Origin: Nitrospirota bacterium
GTDB lineage: Bacteria > Nitrospirota > Nitrospiria > Nitrospirales > Nitrospiraceae
DNA: 64,000 nt
Direction: 5' to 3'
Assembly: GCA_016219645.1 (NCBI GenBank)
Contig: JACRLR010000020.1
Location: 124,001-188,000, forward strand
The position numbers were made by a program, and so were the translations under genes. A model generated the notes under the pieces. It did no database searches. It had not been told where the DNA came from and worked only from the letters and a program-made list of their open reading frames with translations. Below, piece after piece: positions 46,020-54,949 of the stretch; position 1 is the stretch's first letter, and the number at the start of each line of letters is the position of its first letter.

Positions 46020-46922
46020 TTATTGTCGCCCACTCGCGTACTTTGATATAACTTCACGATATGATCCGATCCCGTTGAGGTCCTTCGCGGCACTCTTCTC
46101 CACGGCCATGGGCGTATTCGTGACCGGCCCGACCCGCTGAACGAGCCGGTCATCGATCTGTGTGACCTGTTCGATAGCTCCGGCAAAGAGACATTGATCA
46201 CAGAGCGTATTAATGACCCTTCCGATCCCCTGGCTCTGCTCAAAAATGCTTGCGATCGCCTCTTTCGTAAATACGTCCGTCCGATCGGTCACCGCCTCCA
46301 TGCGTGCCCCGATATACGCCGTCGTCTCCTCTGCCGTGAACGGGCCCAGATGGGCTCGGACCGCAATCCGCTGGTTCAATTGCGGGATATCCGCAACAAG
46401 GCCACGCAATTCCGGCTGGCCGATCAGCACAACAGTCAAGAGATATCGATCGTTGAGCTGGAAATTCGTCAACAATCGGAGTTCTTCAAATCCGTTAAGG
46501 CTTTCAATCGCTTGCGCCTCATCCACCACCAGCACAGAGCTGACCCCTCGCTGCTCATTGAGTTGCAGACGTTCATTGAGCATCTGTAATCGCGCAGCCT
46601 TTGATTGCACCAGTTCGAGTCCGAACTGAGCTAACACTTCATCCAACAATTCGGAGGGGGACAACGCGGGATTGGCGACGAGCGCGACATCATATTGAGC
46701 AGGCGACAGCCCGACGATCAGTCGACGGCTCAACAACGTTTTCCCACACCCGATATCGCCTGTGAGGAGGAGTATCCCCTTGCGGGCCTGAATCCCGTAA
46801 TTCAGCCATCTGTGTGCCGCATCATGCTGAACGCAGGGGACATAAAATCGCGGGTCCGGCACATTGTCGAACGGAAGGCCCCGCAGCCCCCAGTAGCTCG
46901 TATAGTCATCTTCAAATTTCAT
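46020..46922 (-). CDS. ExeA/GspA-type AAA ATPase
   Basis: A ~300-aa ATPase of the ExeA/GspA type. It opens YWGLRGLPFDNVPDPRFYVP, the family signature. Walker A is TGDIGCGKTLLSRRL and Walker B SVLVVDEAQAI, followed by the LRLLTNFQLNDRYLLTVVLI sensor region and QRIAVRAHLGPFTAEET. In secretion and exopolysaccharide systems such proteins help assemble or regulate envelope complexes. No peptidoglycan-binding domain or membrane helix is present. I chose the ATG at 46922 (MKFEDDYTSYWGL); the longer frame upstream to 47090 overlaps the preceding gene. Confidence 0.82.
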   Translation of the reverse strand: MKFEDDYTSYWGLRGLPFDNVPDPRFYVPCVQHDAAHRWLNYGIQARKGILLLTGDIGCGKTLLSRRLIVGLSPAQYDVALVANPALSPSELLDEVLAQFGLELVQSKAARLQMLNERLQLNEQRGVSSVLVVDEAQAIESLNGFEELRLLTNFQLNDRYLLTVVLIGQPELRGLVADIPQLNQRIAVRAHLGPFTAEETTAYIGARMEAVTDRTDVFTKEAIASIFEQSQGIGRVINTLCDQCLFAGAIEQVTQIDDRLVQRVGPVTNTPMAVEKSAAKDLNGIGSYREVISKYASGRQ

Positions 46923-46998
46923 GGGGCCGGCACCAGTCGGAGGGGACAACTCCACCACAAGCTTGGATGAACATCTGTGCGGAATTCCAATACGACCA

Positions 46999-47946
46999 TT
47001 ACGAATGGCTGACAGGGAGCAACTGACCGATTGCAGCACGCTGGGCCCGCCCATGCTCCACCCATTGTCTGACGGCTTTACCCATTTCATGTAGTCGCGT
47101 CTTCACGGATTCAACCCGCGGGGCAGCCACACGCACTCGACGTTGAGCCGCCACAGTCAGCAGACTCTGCAAACCTGTGAAAAACAACACGGCCGATGCC
47201 GCATTCACCTGCTGCGCCTCTTCGCGAAGACGTGCGACGTCTTGAAGCGAGTCTTCGAGTGCTCCCTTCTGGGAGGAAGCCTCCTCCCCCTCCATCTTGA
47301 GGGCGTTCACTTTCTCGAAGATATCGGGGACTCGCTCGTCAATCGTCTTCAGAAACAACTCTTCCGCTTCAGCCACCCGTGCAAGATATCCATGGATGAC
47401 TGCGACATCGATACGCTCGACTCTGGCCTGCACGTGTTTCTCCATCTCCTCAATCAGATTGCGGATATGATTACGACCTGAGTCAATACCGGAAGACTGG
47501 TTTCTTAGAAGTTCCTGAAGCGCCAGCACAAACTTTTCGGGTGAGAGGCCTGCGGACCCCGCCGCTCCATCCGCACTGCTCCTACCCCCTTCAGAGGAAA
47601 GACTGGTTGCGCGGGTTAACGCAGTCTGGATCTGTCCCAGCTGCCTACAGACTGCAAAGAACTCCTGAACAGAAGACGCCTTCAGGGGATCTTTGAGAAC
47701 TTCTATCAAAGGAAACGCTGCAAGACAGGCATCCATAATGTCGCGCAGATTAATCGTGGCGGCAGACTCACCGAGGTTTGTCACTCCAACCAACATCATG
47801 TCGATCAGTTCTGCATACCGCTCAGGCGCCGGCCCCTGTTCGAGCTCGTCAAGCGCAACATGAAGGTTCTGGAGCCATTCATGGGCTTCCTCAACAAATA
47901 GATCGACCAGTTCTTTCTGAAAATCGTCCGTCGTGCCGGCAGCCAT
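46999..47946 (-). CDS. Degenerate Hpt-like signalling protein
   Basis: A 315-aa soluble helical protein. The start (ELVDLFVEEAHEWLQNLHVA) matches the first helix of CheA-type Hpt domains. The second helix, where HTLKGSA carries the phosphorylated His, reads GVTNLGESAATINL, so the His and Lys are missing. The rest is a helical region with coiled-coil character. Its last ~110 residues (VIHGYLARVAEAEELFLKTI ... LFFTGLQSLLTVAAQRRVRV) are clearly paralogous to the end of the HD-GYP-like protein. It starts 12 bp after the receiver/coiled-coil gene. I know no function for this pair. Confidence 0.65.
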   Translation of the reverse strand: MAAGTTDDFQKELVDLFVEEAHEWLQNLHVALDELEQGPAPERYAELIDMMLVGVTNLGESAATINLRDIMDACLAAFPLIEVLKDPLKASSVQEFFAVCRQLGQIQTALTRATSLSSEGGRSSADGAAGSAGLSPEKFVLALQELLRNQSSGIDSGRNHIRNLIEEMEKHVQARVERIDVAVIHGYLARVAEAEELFLKTIDERVPDIFEKVNALKMEGEEASSQKGALEDSLQDVARLREEAQQVNAASAVLFFTGLQSLLTVAAQRRVRVAAPRVESVKTRLHEMGKAVRQWVEHGRAQRAAIGQLLPVSHS

Positions 47947-47958
47947 GACATCAGTCCT

Positions 47959-49161
47959 TCATGACAAGGGTTGTCTCTTTCCACTCCCCAGCTGAGAAGC
48001 CCATCCTGCGATCTCGCCAAGCTTGGCCGCCACCTCTTCAAATCGCTTGGTGGCAAGCCCGGACGCCTGTTCAGCTTCAAATACGCGCCTCGCCAAGAGG
48101 CTATTGCGTTCCCGTTCCGCGAGAAGGAGCGTTTCAATTTCCTGGACTTTCTGCGAGGCACGCTGGGCCTCGGTGAGACGAACGTTAAGATCCTTATTTC
48201 TTTCCTGTTCAGCAGCGAGACCTTGTGACAATTCCTGAGTCCTGGCAACCTCGCCTTCCAGCTCAGTCATGTGCTGCGCCAATTGCAAACCTGTCTGCCG
48301 CTCGGTATACAGAGCAGCCTCCAGCTCAGGAACACGATTCACATTCATCTGCAGGTCGGCCAGACGCGTCGCCTGTTGCACTGCACTTTCGCGTTCTTTC
48401 TGAAGGGCTGCCTCCAGTTCCCACACCCGCCTGCCCAGGGCTTCCGCTGTGGATGCTTGATTCTTGGCCTCGATCGTCCGCTCTCGTTCGATCTGGATGA
48501 GGGATTCAAGTTCCGCAAGTTTCTTTTTGAGCTCCGCAACCTGCTCTCGCTCCAAGGCCGCCATCGACTCAAGTTCCTTGACACGAGCTACCGGTCCTTC
48601 GAGTGGTATGACCCGCTGAGTACCCTCTGTCGCTTGATCTCTTTCAAGCCGGGGTTCTCCCTCCAATGGACTCAGCCGCGGGATTGTCTGTCGGTAGGCG
48701 TCCGTCTGCTCATCGCTTACACGCGACCGTTGAAAGAGCTCGATGGACTTGACCGCTTTGTCCAGGTTCGTCGGCTTGGGCACAGCCGTACCTTGACGCT
48801 TTGCCAACAACTCGAGCGCGCGATCCTTGAGAGCCGTGCCCTGAAACGGCTTTTTCAAAACCCCATCCGCATGACAGGATTCAGCCTGCTTCGTCACCTC
48901 GTCATTGACAATGCCGGAGATCAAGAGCACCGGCGTGTTCGCGAGCGTGCTCTGTGCACGCACAAACGCGCAGACCTCATAGCCGCTTTTATCCGGCATG
49001 ATCACGTCGGTCACGACTAAATCAGGCGTCTCTTTGGCCAGATAGGCCAAGGCCTCCTCGCCGTTCGCTGCTAGCGTGACTCCGAATCCTGCCTCAGTCA
49101 GCAACCGTTCGGCAACCTTCCGGACTGCAATACTGTCGTCGGCAATCAAGACATTTGGCAT
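47959..49161 (-). CDS. Response regulator with long C-terminal coiled coil
   Basis: A 400-aa protein. Residues 1-120 are a receiver domain with the acidic pair (VLIADDSIAV), the phospho-accepting Asp in LVVTDVIMPDKSGYEVC, a conserved Ser (LLISG) and Lys (VLKKPF). Residues ~180-385 are a nearly continuous coiled coil (EREQVAELKKKLAELESLIQ and similar) with no DNA-binding or enzymatic domain. Output is therefore through protein contact. First gene of a minus-strand series with the Hpt-like protein, the ATPase and the HD-GYP-like protein. No histidine kinase is encoded nearby. Confidence 0.85.
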   Translation of the reverse strand: MPNVLIADDSIAVRKVAERLLTEAGFGVTLAANGEEALAYLAKETPDLVVTDVIMPDKSGYEVCAFVRAQSTLANTPVLLISGIVNDEVTKQAESCHADGVLKKPFQGTALKDRALELLAKRQGTAVPKPTNLDKAVKSIELFQRSRVSDEQTDAYRQTIPRLSPLEGEPRLERDQATEGTQRVIPLEGPVARVKELESMAALEREQVAELKKKLAELESLIQIERERTIEAKNQASTAEALGRRVWELEAALQKERESAVQQATRLADLQMNVNRVPELEAALYTERQTGLQLAQHMTELEGEVARTQELSQGLAAEQERNKDLNVRLTEAQRASQKVQEIETLLLAERERNSLLARRVFEAEQASGLATKRFEEVAAKLGEIAGWASQLGSGKRQPLS

Positions 49162-49713
49162 AGCAAATTCCTTCCCCCAGCGCCCTTAACGACTGACGGC
49201 ATCCTGTCTCGATTGCCCAAGCCGTTGTAAGGCTATGATATCCTCACCTTCTCCACCTGCTGTGATCGTACCCGGTATTTTGGCAGCCTCTTTACCGAGG
49301 GATGCGACCCCATGGCTCACCCCCTTGTGGCAACCTTCGATCAGCTGAAGCTCTGCATAGGTATTCCTCTTCGCCTCAGATCTCCATCATGTCGCGAAGC
49401 ATTTCCATGGCTCTGTCGTTGCGCGAATTTGAGTGTAGCCATTCATTCGCTATTAGCAAGCAAATCAACAATTTCGACAACTCTTTCTCTCTTTACGCCA
49501 CGGACGCTTGGGGCTCGCGAGCAGGGTATCATCAACCAGGAGACACAACGCCCCTGCATACCTCCGGTACAAATACTTGAAGAGAGGACCTATGAAACCC
49601 AGGTGGGGGGTGGGTGCTGCAGAGATTGACTGCTCAAAGGGAACGGGATATCCGAGACTCGCGGCATTCCTTGGAACACCGGCAACATAAAGAAACTTTG
49701 AAGGAGAAACCCT
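49162..49713. other. Intergenic stretch upstream of the receiver gene
   Basis: About 550 bp with only short frames that lack family features or ribosome sites. It must contain the promoter of the minus-strand signalling group, but I could not identify one with confidence. A weak GCTATGATATCCTC segment (49232-49245) is the only AT-rich spot near the gene. Confidence 0.35.
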
Positions 49714-49840
49714 CTAGCTATTCGGATCCCGCTGCCATAAGAACTCCGGTTGATTTTGCTGCTTAGCCATCCAACGGGCCAAGACAAACAAGACGTCGCT
49801 GAGGCGATTGAGAAACACTGGGAAATGAACTCTCAGGAAT
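49714..49840 (-). pseudogene. Relic of a PduO-type cobalamin adenosyltransferase C-terminus
   Basis: On the minus strand, just after cobQ, one frame reads NRLSDVLFVLARWMAKQQ then NQPEFLWQRD and a stop. The intact PduO at 56650-57246 ends NRLSDALFVLARWAAKTQ then GEPEFLWERD. The DNA also matches well (for example CCAACGGGCCA and ACAAACAAG). No N-terminal half, ATP-binding motif or start exists, so it cannot be functional. It suggests a duplicated or rearranged copy of the cobalamin cluster end. Confidence 0.8.
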
Positions 49841-49843
49841 TTG

Positions 49844-51391
49844 CTACAGGGGACTTCTTCGACCTTCACATGCAGGATAGATCAAATCCATGCTCAGATA
49901 TTTTTCAAGATGATCAGCCCAGCGATCCAGTTCAGCGCCCAATTGCGTTGTGACCAGTTCAGACTCATGGAGTGAAATAGGTGAAAGTCCCTTCCGGCCG
50001 CGCACACGGTTCAGCCAACTCCTGCGGAACTCTGCCTGATCGAATAAACCATGGATGCTGGTACCCCAGACACGACCATTCTCACTTGCCGCGCCTTCGT
50101 CACCCGTTGCGTCGCCTTCTCGAATTTCAGATGCTTCGGTCTGAAAACAGGGGTTGGCAGTTCCACGACTCGTATGTCCCATGTGGATTTCATAACCTCG
50201 GACCGGCACATCCTGTTCCATATTGTGAAGCAGCGACCTGGCCCGGACTTGTCGGCAGATCTTTGGCGCATCGAGCTCCGTCACCACGTCAAGAAACCCT
50301 AACCCTCTTGACGTTCCTCCACCCTCTAAACCCTTGGGATCAGCGACCTCTTGCCCAAGCATCTGGTACCCCCCGCAGATCCCGACTAGCTCACCTCCTC
50401 TCTCCATGTGCAATTGTAAGGCAGACGGGAATCCAGCGGACACAAGATACTCGAGATCTTCGAGCGTGTTCTTGCTCCCAGGAAGGATCACCACGTCGGC
50501 TCCGCTGAGATCATCCCGGGAAGCAGCAAACCGGAGCGCCACATCCTTCTCAGCCGACAACGCATTAAAGTCGGTGAAATTGCTCATGCGAGGGAGCAAG
50601 ACTACGACTACATTTGTGAGATCAGGCTTAAACTGAACCGCTCGTGAATGAGTCAGATCCAGGCTATCCTCTTGATCTAATAGAAGATCGCGCAAATAAG
50701 GAACGACTCCCAAGACTGGCAAACCTGTACGTGCCTCAAGGATACGGACACCGTCTTCAAACAGTCGGCGATCTCCGCGGAACTTATTCACGATCACACC
50801 GCGCACATGGTGGCGTTCATGAGGTGCCAATAAGTCAAGCGTTCCGATGATCTGCGCGAAGACTCCGCCTCGATCGATATCCGCTACCAACAGGACTGAT
50901 GCGTCGGCCAACTTGACAACCGGCCAATTTACGATGTCCCGGTCCCGGAGATTGATCTCCGCAGCACTCCCTGCCCCCTCGATGACGACGCACTCGTACT
51001 CGCCCGCCAATCGCGAATAACATTCTCGAACAATGTTGAACAGCGTCTCCTTTCTCTCAAAGTATGCAAGCGCATCCAAGCCATCGTAGACTTTTCCTTT
51101 CACCACCACCTGTGATCGTGAATCGGACTCGGGCTTTAACAGAATCGGATTCATGTCCACCGTCGGCTCGATCCCACAGGCCTGAGCCTGCAACGCTTGC
51201 GCTCTGCCGATCTCCCCGCCATCGAGCGTGGCGAAAGAATTCAGTGCCATGTTCTGCGCTTTGAATGGTGCAACCCGCAGGCCCTTTCTGAAGAGAAGCC
51301 GGCAGAGCCCGACAACGATGAGGCTTTTCCCCACATCGGAGCCAGTTCCAAGCACGGCAAGAGCGTTAGTTCGGGCTCTATCAACCATCAT
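49844..51391 (-). CDS. cobQ: Cobyric acid synthase
   Basis: Amidates the b, d, e and g side chains of adenosylcobyrinate a,c-diamide, using glutamine and ATP. The ~515-aa protein starts LAVLGTGSDVGKSLIVVGLC (P-loop) and has PFKAQNMALNSF. The class I glutamine amidotransferase domain has the catalytic Cys in GGELVGICGGYQMLG and His in VWGTSIHGLFD. The ATG at 51391 overlaps the cbiZ stop (ATGA), giving coupled translation; the frame's upstream codons to 51433 lie within cbiZ. Last gene of the cobalamin run. Confidence 0.95.
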   Translation of the reverse strand: MMVDRARTNALAVLGTGSDVGKSLIVVGLCRLLFRKGLRVAPFKAQNMALNSFATLDGGEIGRAQALQAQACGIEPTVDMNPILLKPESDSRSQVVVKGKVYDGLDALAYFERKETLFNIVRECYSRLAGEYECVVIEGAGSAAEINLRDRDIVNWPVVKLADASVLLVADIDRGGVFAQIIGTLDLLAPHERHHVRGVIVNKFRGDRRLFEDGVRILEARTGLPVLGVVPYLRDLLLDQEDSLDLTHSRAVQFKPDLTNVVVVLLPRMSNFTDFNALSAEKDVALRFAASRDDLSGADVVILPGSKNTLEDLEYLVSAGFPSALQLHMERGGELVGICGGYQMLGQEVADPKGLEGGGTSRGLGFLDVVTELDAPKICRQVRARSLLHNMEQDVPVRGYEIHMGHTSRGTANPCFQTEASEIREGDATGDEGAASENGRVWGTSIHGLFDQAEFRRSWLNRVRGRKGLSPISLHESELVTTQLGAELDRWADHLEKYLSMDLIYPACEGRRSPL

Positions 51392-52146
51392 AGACCTCTC
51401 ATGCGGCGAGATGAGGTACTGCGGGCATGCCAACGTTTGTACCGAGCCAGCCCTTCTGTAACGGCGGTCTCAATCACTTGTCCGACAAGTTCACCGAGAA
51501 TCGTATGGGTACCGCTGTATCGCTGAGAAGGTCCCTCTCCACTCACCACCACTACCGCATCTGTTCCCGTTCCCGTCGCCCCCGAGCGGCCAGTCCAACT
51601 CTTCACCTTGGCCTGTAACAGGGCAGCCGTCTTGGCTTCGGTCGCAACCTGCACCATCCCGACCATTGCCGAAGCGGATAGGCGCGCATTGGTCACAAGA
51701 ATCACGTTGATCGTGCCGGGATGAGCCCGCCCGTTGGTGAGCGAACTCGATGTTGCCGATTCCCCTGCCCGCACGGCATTGGCTGTTCCGACTGTCACAA
51801 ATCCTTCAACCCATATGTGATCCGAGGCAGCTCGGATGGCAACCAACTCTGCGAGCGACACGGCTGTCATGAGACCGACGAATTTCTCTCGTATACCAAG
51901 GGAGGAGGCCAGCTTGCCCAATGTTCTGGAAGGATCGGCGCATCTCGCAAATGCACCCGCACCACAAGCATCCCTACTAATTGGGTTGTTCGCCACTTGA
52001 TGGTTCAAGATATACCTGGCCCGCGTGATCCCCCCGGCCCTGGGAGCAGAGGAGAGAACGGACCGGAGATTCCCCAGATCGACGATGAGCGTTTTTTGTC
52101 TGACACTGAAGGCGGTCTGCATCGCAGGCTTAGTAAACAGCTTCAT
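51388..52146 (-). CDS. cbiZ: Adenosylcobinamide amidohydrolase
   Basis: Removes the aminopropanol side chain from salvaged (pseudo)cobamides to give adenosylcobyrate, allowing remodelling. The 252-aa protein has the CbiZ features GTINVILVTNARLSASAMVG, MVQVATEAKTAALL and SGATGTGTDAVVVVSGEG. It overlaps cobQ by 4 bp and follows cobD by 2 bp. Its presence with btuB suggests the cell both makes and salvages corrinoids. Confidence 0.9.
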   Translation of the reverse strand: MKLFTKPAMQTAFSVRQKTLIVDLGNLRSVLSSAPRAGGITRARYILNHQVANNPISRDACGAGAFARCADPSRTLGKLASSLGIREKFVGLMTAVSLAELVAIRAASDHIWVEGFVTVGTANAVRAGESATSSSLTNGRAHPGTINVILVTNARLSASAMVGMVQVATEAKTAALLQAKVKSWTGRSGATGTGTDAVVVVSGEGPSQRYSGTHTILGELVGQVIETAVTEGLARYKRWHARSTSSRRMRGL

Positions 52147-52148
52147 GG

Positions 52149-53237
52149 CTACCTTACCTTCAAGCAGGCGCCAAGGGCTGTGAGTAATCGGTGATTCTCC
52201 TTGGAAGTCCTGATTGCGACACGAATCATCTGCGTCGTCAGGCCCGGCAATGTCGAACAGTCGCGGACGAGCAGACGCCAGGAAGCCAGTCGGTCAGTCA
52301 CCTCGCCGGAGTTCGTCCAGGCAGGAAGACCGATCAGAATAAAATTCGCGGCTGATGAGTAGACTTGTAGACCGGGCAAGGAGCGAAGCCCGCGCACGAA
52401 ACAGGACCGTTCATTCTCCATGAATACACGACTTTTGTTCGCATAGATCTGATCCTGTAATACCGCGCAAGAAGCCTCTTGAGCCAAAGAGTTGACCGAC
52501 CAGGGCGGCTGACGATCTTTCAGAAGATCCACCACCTTGCTTGGCCCAATTAGGTAACCGATCCGAAGCCCCGGCATGGCATAAAATTTTGTCAAACTGC
52601 GCAGCACCACCATCCGGGGATGCTCTTTCAACATAGAAACGACAGACTGTTCATGACAATAGTCGATAAAAGCTTCGTCGACGATCAACCAGCCCTGTTG
52701 CCGCTCGACAGATTCAGCAAGCTCACACATAGCCTGCCGATTCATGAGTTGACCGGTTGGATTATTGGGATTGCATAGAAATACGGCATCGAATTTTGAT
52801 CGTTTGGTAGAAAGCCGTGCCAGAACGTCTTGTAACGGAGGGCGGAAGCGCTGCTGTCGCTTTGCATGAACGTATTGGACCACGCTCCCTGCGCCCAGCA
52901 GCGCACAGGCATACTCTTCAAATGTGGGACCGATAATGAGCGCAGACTTGATCGCAAGCGCGCGGGGCAATAGATGAATCAATTCACTCGAGCCGTTTCC
53001 GACCAGAATCATGTCTGGATCCACGCCGCACCGTAGCGCCAATTTTTGTCTAAGCTGCCGGCAATCGGGGTCCGGATAGTGCACGATCTGCTTGAGTGCC
53101 GAGCGGATCGCGCGGAGACCGGCCATAGAGAAACCCAGCGGGTTGATGCTGGCGCTAAAATCAATGATCTGCTCGACGGGAACTCGTTGTTCCTGAGCAG
53201 CCTTGTGGACATTCCCACCGTGAAAGGGTTGCGTCAT
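52149..53237 (-). CDS. cobD: Threonine-phosphate decarboxylase-like aminotransferase
   Basis: A PLP enzyme that makes (R)-1-amino-2-propanol phosphate, the linker for the nucleotide loop. The 362-aa class I/II aminotransferase fold opens PFHGGNVHKAAQEQ and has IIDFSASINPLGFS, typical of CobD/CobC. It also has VFLCNPNNPTGQLMNR, the VDEAFIDYC motif and the PLP Lys in VVLRSLTKFYAMPGLRIGY. It lies between cbiB and cbiZ, as expected. Histidinol-phosphate aminotransferase is excluded by the N-terminal pattern and context. Confidence 0.9.
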   Translation of the reverse strand: MTQPFHGGNVHKAAQEQRVPVEQIIDFSASINPLGFSMAGLRAIRSALKQIVHYPDPDCRQLRQKLALRCGVDPDMILVGNGSSELIHLLPRALAIKSALIIGPTFEEYACALLGAGSVVQYVHAKRQQRFRPPLQDVLARLSTKRSKFDAVFLCNPNNPTGQLMNRQAMCELAESVERQQGWLIVDEAFIDYCHEQSVVSMLKEHPRMVVLRSLTKFYAMPGLRIGYLIGPSKVVDLLKDRQPPWSVNSLAQEASCAVLQDQIYANKSRVFMENERSCFVRGLRSLPGLQVYSSAANFILIGLPAWTNSGEVTDRLASWRLLVRDCSTLPGLTTQMIRVAIRTSKENHRLLTALGACLKVR

Positions 53238-53241
53238 CTCT

Positions 53242-54195
53242 TCACCATAGAAGCCACCCTACACCAAGCAGAACTCCTGTGAGACTTGTCCAGAGCATGA
53301 GGGTAATCGCCATGCCAATGTGAACCCTCGCCAGCGACTGATGAGGATTGCCAAGGCATGGACGGTCAATTGGAAGACCGTCATAGCGATTGATTCCGCC
53401 CAGCTGGACTCCGAGCGCCCCGGCCATCGCGGCTTCTGGACGCCCGCTGTTCGGACTAGGATGCCGTCCCCCGTCACGAAGCAGAATCTGCCAGGTACGT
53501 TGCATTGCGGACCACGATCGAGAAACAATTCCTGCTGAGAAAACCAGTAGGAGCGCAGTGATACGGGCCGGAATAAAATTTGCCGCATCATCCATCCGTG
53601 CCGAGGCCCAACCGAACCAGCGGTATCGATCGTCCAAATGGCCGATCATCGAATCCAATGTGCTGATGGCCTTATATGCCAACGCCAATGGGGCTCCTCC
53701 GAGGACCAGATAGAACAACGGCGCCATAATTCCGTCAGCCGTACTTTCCGCAATCGTTTCCACCGTTGCACGGACGATATCAGACTCATCCATCTCCTCC
53801 GTATCGCGTCCAACAATCTTAGCGACCGCCGTTCGCGCCTCTGCCAAGGAGACAGATTGAAGCGCCTTTTGCACAGCGACGACATGGTCGATGAGATCGC
53901 GCGCCGCGAGAGTGGTCCAGGCCAACAGCACCGTGGCGGCACTTCCCCAGAAGGGATCAACCGAGCTGCCGAACCAGATCAGCATCGTGGCCGCTACATA
54001 GGCTCCCGCCGGCAAGACGACAGCCAAGAGCACCCCTGCCATGCGTTGCTGAGCAGGCGATAAAAGGAGGCGGTAGACGCAACGGTCGCACCAATCGACG
54101 AGGCATCCCATCCAACGCACCGGATGTGGAAACCACCGAGGGTCTCCGACCACAGCATCCAATAGACAGGCCACTGCTAATTCGCCTCCGGTCAT
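53242..54195 (-). CDS. cbiB: Adenosylcobinamide-phosphate synthase
   Basis: An inner-membrane enzyme that attaches the aminopropanol linker to adenosylcobyrate. The 317-aa protein has the family opening LLDAVVGDPRWFPHPVRWMG and VETIAESTADGIMAPLFYLV. It also has STLDSMIGHLDDRYRWFGWA and a C-terminal GAMAGALGVQLGG-like segment (EAAMAGALGVQLGGINRYDG). Four to five membrane helices are visible. It overlaps cobS by four bases (54192-54195). Confidence 0.92.
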   Translation of the reverse strand: MTGGELAVACLLDAVVGDPRWFPHPVRWMGCLVDWCDRCVYRLLLSPAQQRMAGVLLAVVLPAGAYVAATMLIWFGSSVDPFWGSAATVLLAWTTLAARDLIDHVVAVQKALQSVSLAEARTAVAKIVGRDTEEMDESDIVRATVETIAESTADGIMAPLFYLVLGGAPLALAYKAISTLDSMIGHLDDRYRWFGWASARMDDAANFIPARITALLLVFSAGIVSRSWSAMQRTWQILLRDGGRHPSPNSGRPEAAMAGALGVQLGGINRYDGLPIDRPCLGNPHQSLARVHIGMAITLMLWTSLTGVLLGVGWLLW

Positions 54196-54944
54196 CGAAA
54201 GAGCACCACAGGAACGATCATCACAAACAGAATCTCTGCGACCTCGTTGGTCGCCCCTAGCAAGTCACCCGTGACGCCGCCGAACATACGATGAAACCAG
54301 GCCGTCAAGAGGCGAATGAGAGCTGCGCCGATGAGAAGTGCGCCCAACGCCGCCCATGGGCCCAACAACAGCGCCAACGCCAGCCCTGCTGTGATAGTTG
54401 CCACACACACGTGTTGCCAGGACATATGCGAGAGGAACGGTTGGGCCAGTCCTCCTTCAGGCCGTGCATAGGTTACATGGAACGCCCCCACGACCATCGC
54501 CCATCGCCCGACCACCGGCATACTTATCAGTATCCCGATATGCTCGCCAGCCGGTACAGCGTTGAGCCCTGCGTAGCGCAAGCCAAGGGCGAGAAACAGC
54601 CCTGTCGCACCGATTGCGCCAATGTGCGCATCCTTCATAATCGCCAGGCGCGCGTGAACGGTTCGCCCGCCTGCCAGACCGTCTACCATATCGGCAAGGC
54701 CGTCCTGATGAAGGCCACGGGTAATGGCGACAAGAAGAATGATCAATACGATATTCGTAATCTGAGAAGAGAAGACCTGAACCAAGGCCATATCCGCTGC
54801 GGCCAGCAAGGCCCCAAGCAGACAGCCGACCACGGGATACCAGCTCATGGAGGAGGCCAACTCCTCGGGCTTGGCGTCGTGCGTCGAACGGCTGAGTGGA
54901 ATGGCCGTCAGGAACTGCCAGGCGAAAATGAATGGACGTGCCAT
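54192..54944 (-). CDS. cobS: Adenosylcobinamide-GDP ribazoletransferase
   Basis: An inner-membrane enzyme joining alpha-ribazole to adenosylcobinamide-GDP. The ATG at 54944 gives 250 aa, starting ARPFIFAWQFLTAIPLSRST, the usual opening. The upstream frame to 55109 is the hairpin and cobT 3' end. It has GLHQDGLADMVDGLAGGRT (the acidic active-site loop), MKDAHIGAIGATGLFL and a late FGGVTGDLLGATNEVAE. Multiple membrane helices. Confidence 0.93.
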   Translation of the reverse strand: MARPFIFAWQFLTAIPLSRSTHDAKPEELASSMSWYPVVGCLLGALLAAADMALVQVFSSQITNIVLIILLVAITRGLHQDGLADMVDGLAGGRTVHARLAIMKDAHIGAIGATGLFLALGLRYAGLNAVPAGEHIGILISMPVVGRWAMVVGAFHVTYARPEGGLAQPFLSHMSWQHVCVATITAGLALALLLGPWAALGALLIGAALIRLLTAWFHRMFGGVTGDLLGATNEVAEILFVMIVPVVLFR

Positions 54945-54949
54945 CGCTA

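Noticed and set aside
49302-49690. Plus-strand short frames between the receiver gene and the PduO relic
   Set aside because: They overlap one another in different frames, have no family features and no consistent ribosome site.
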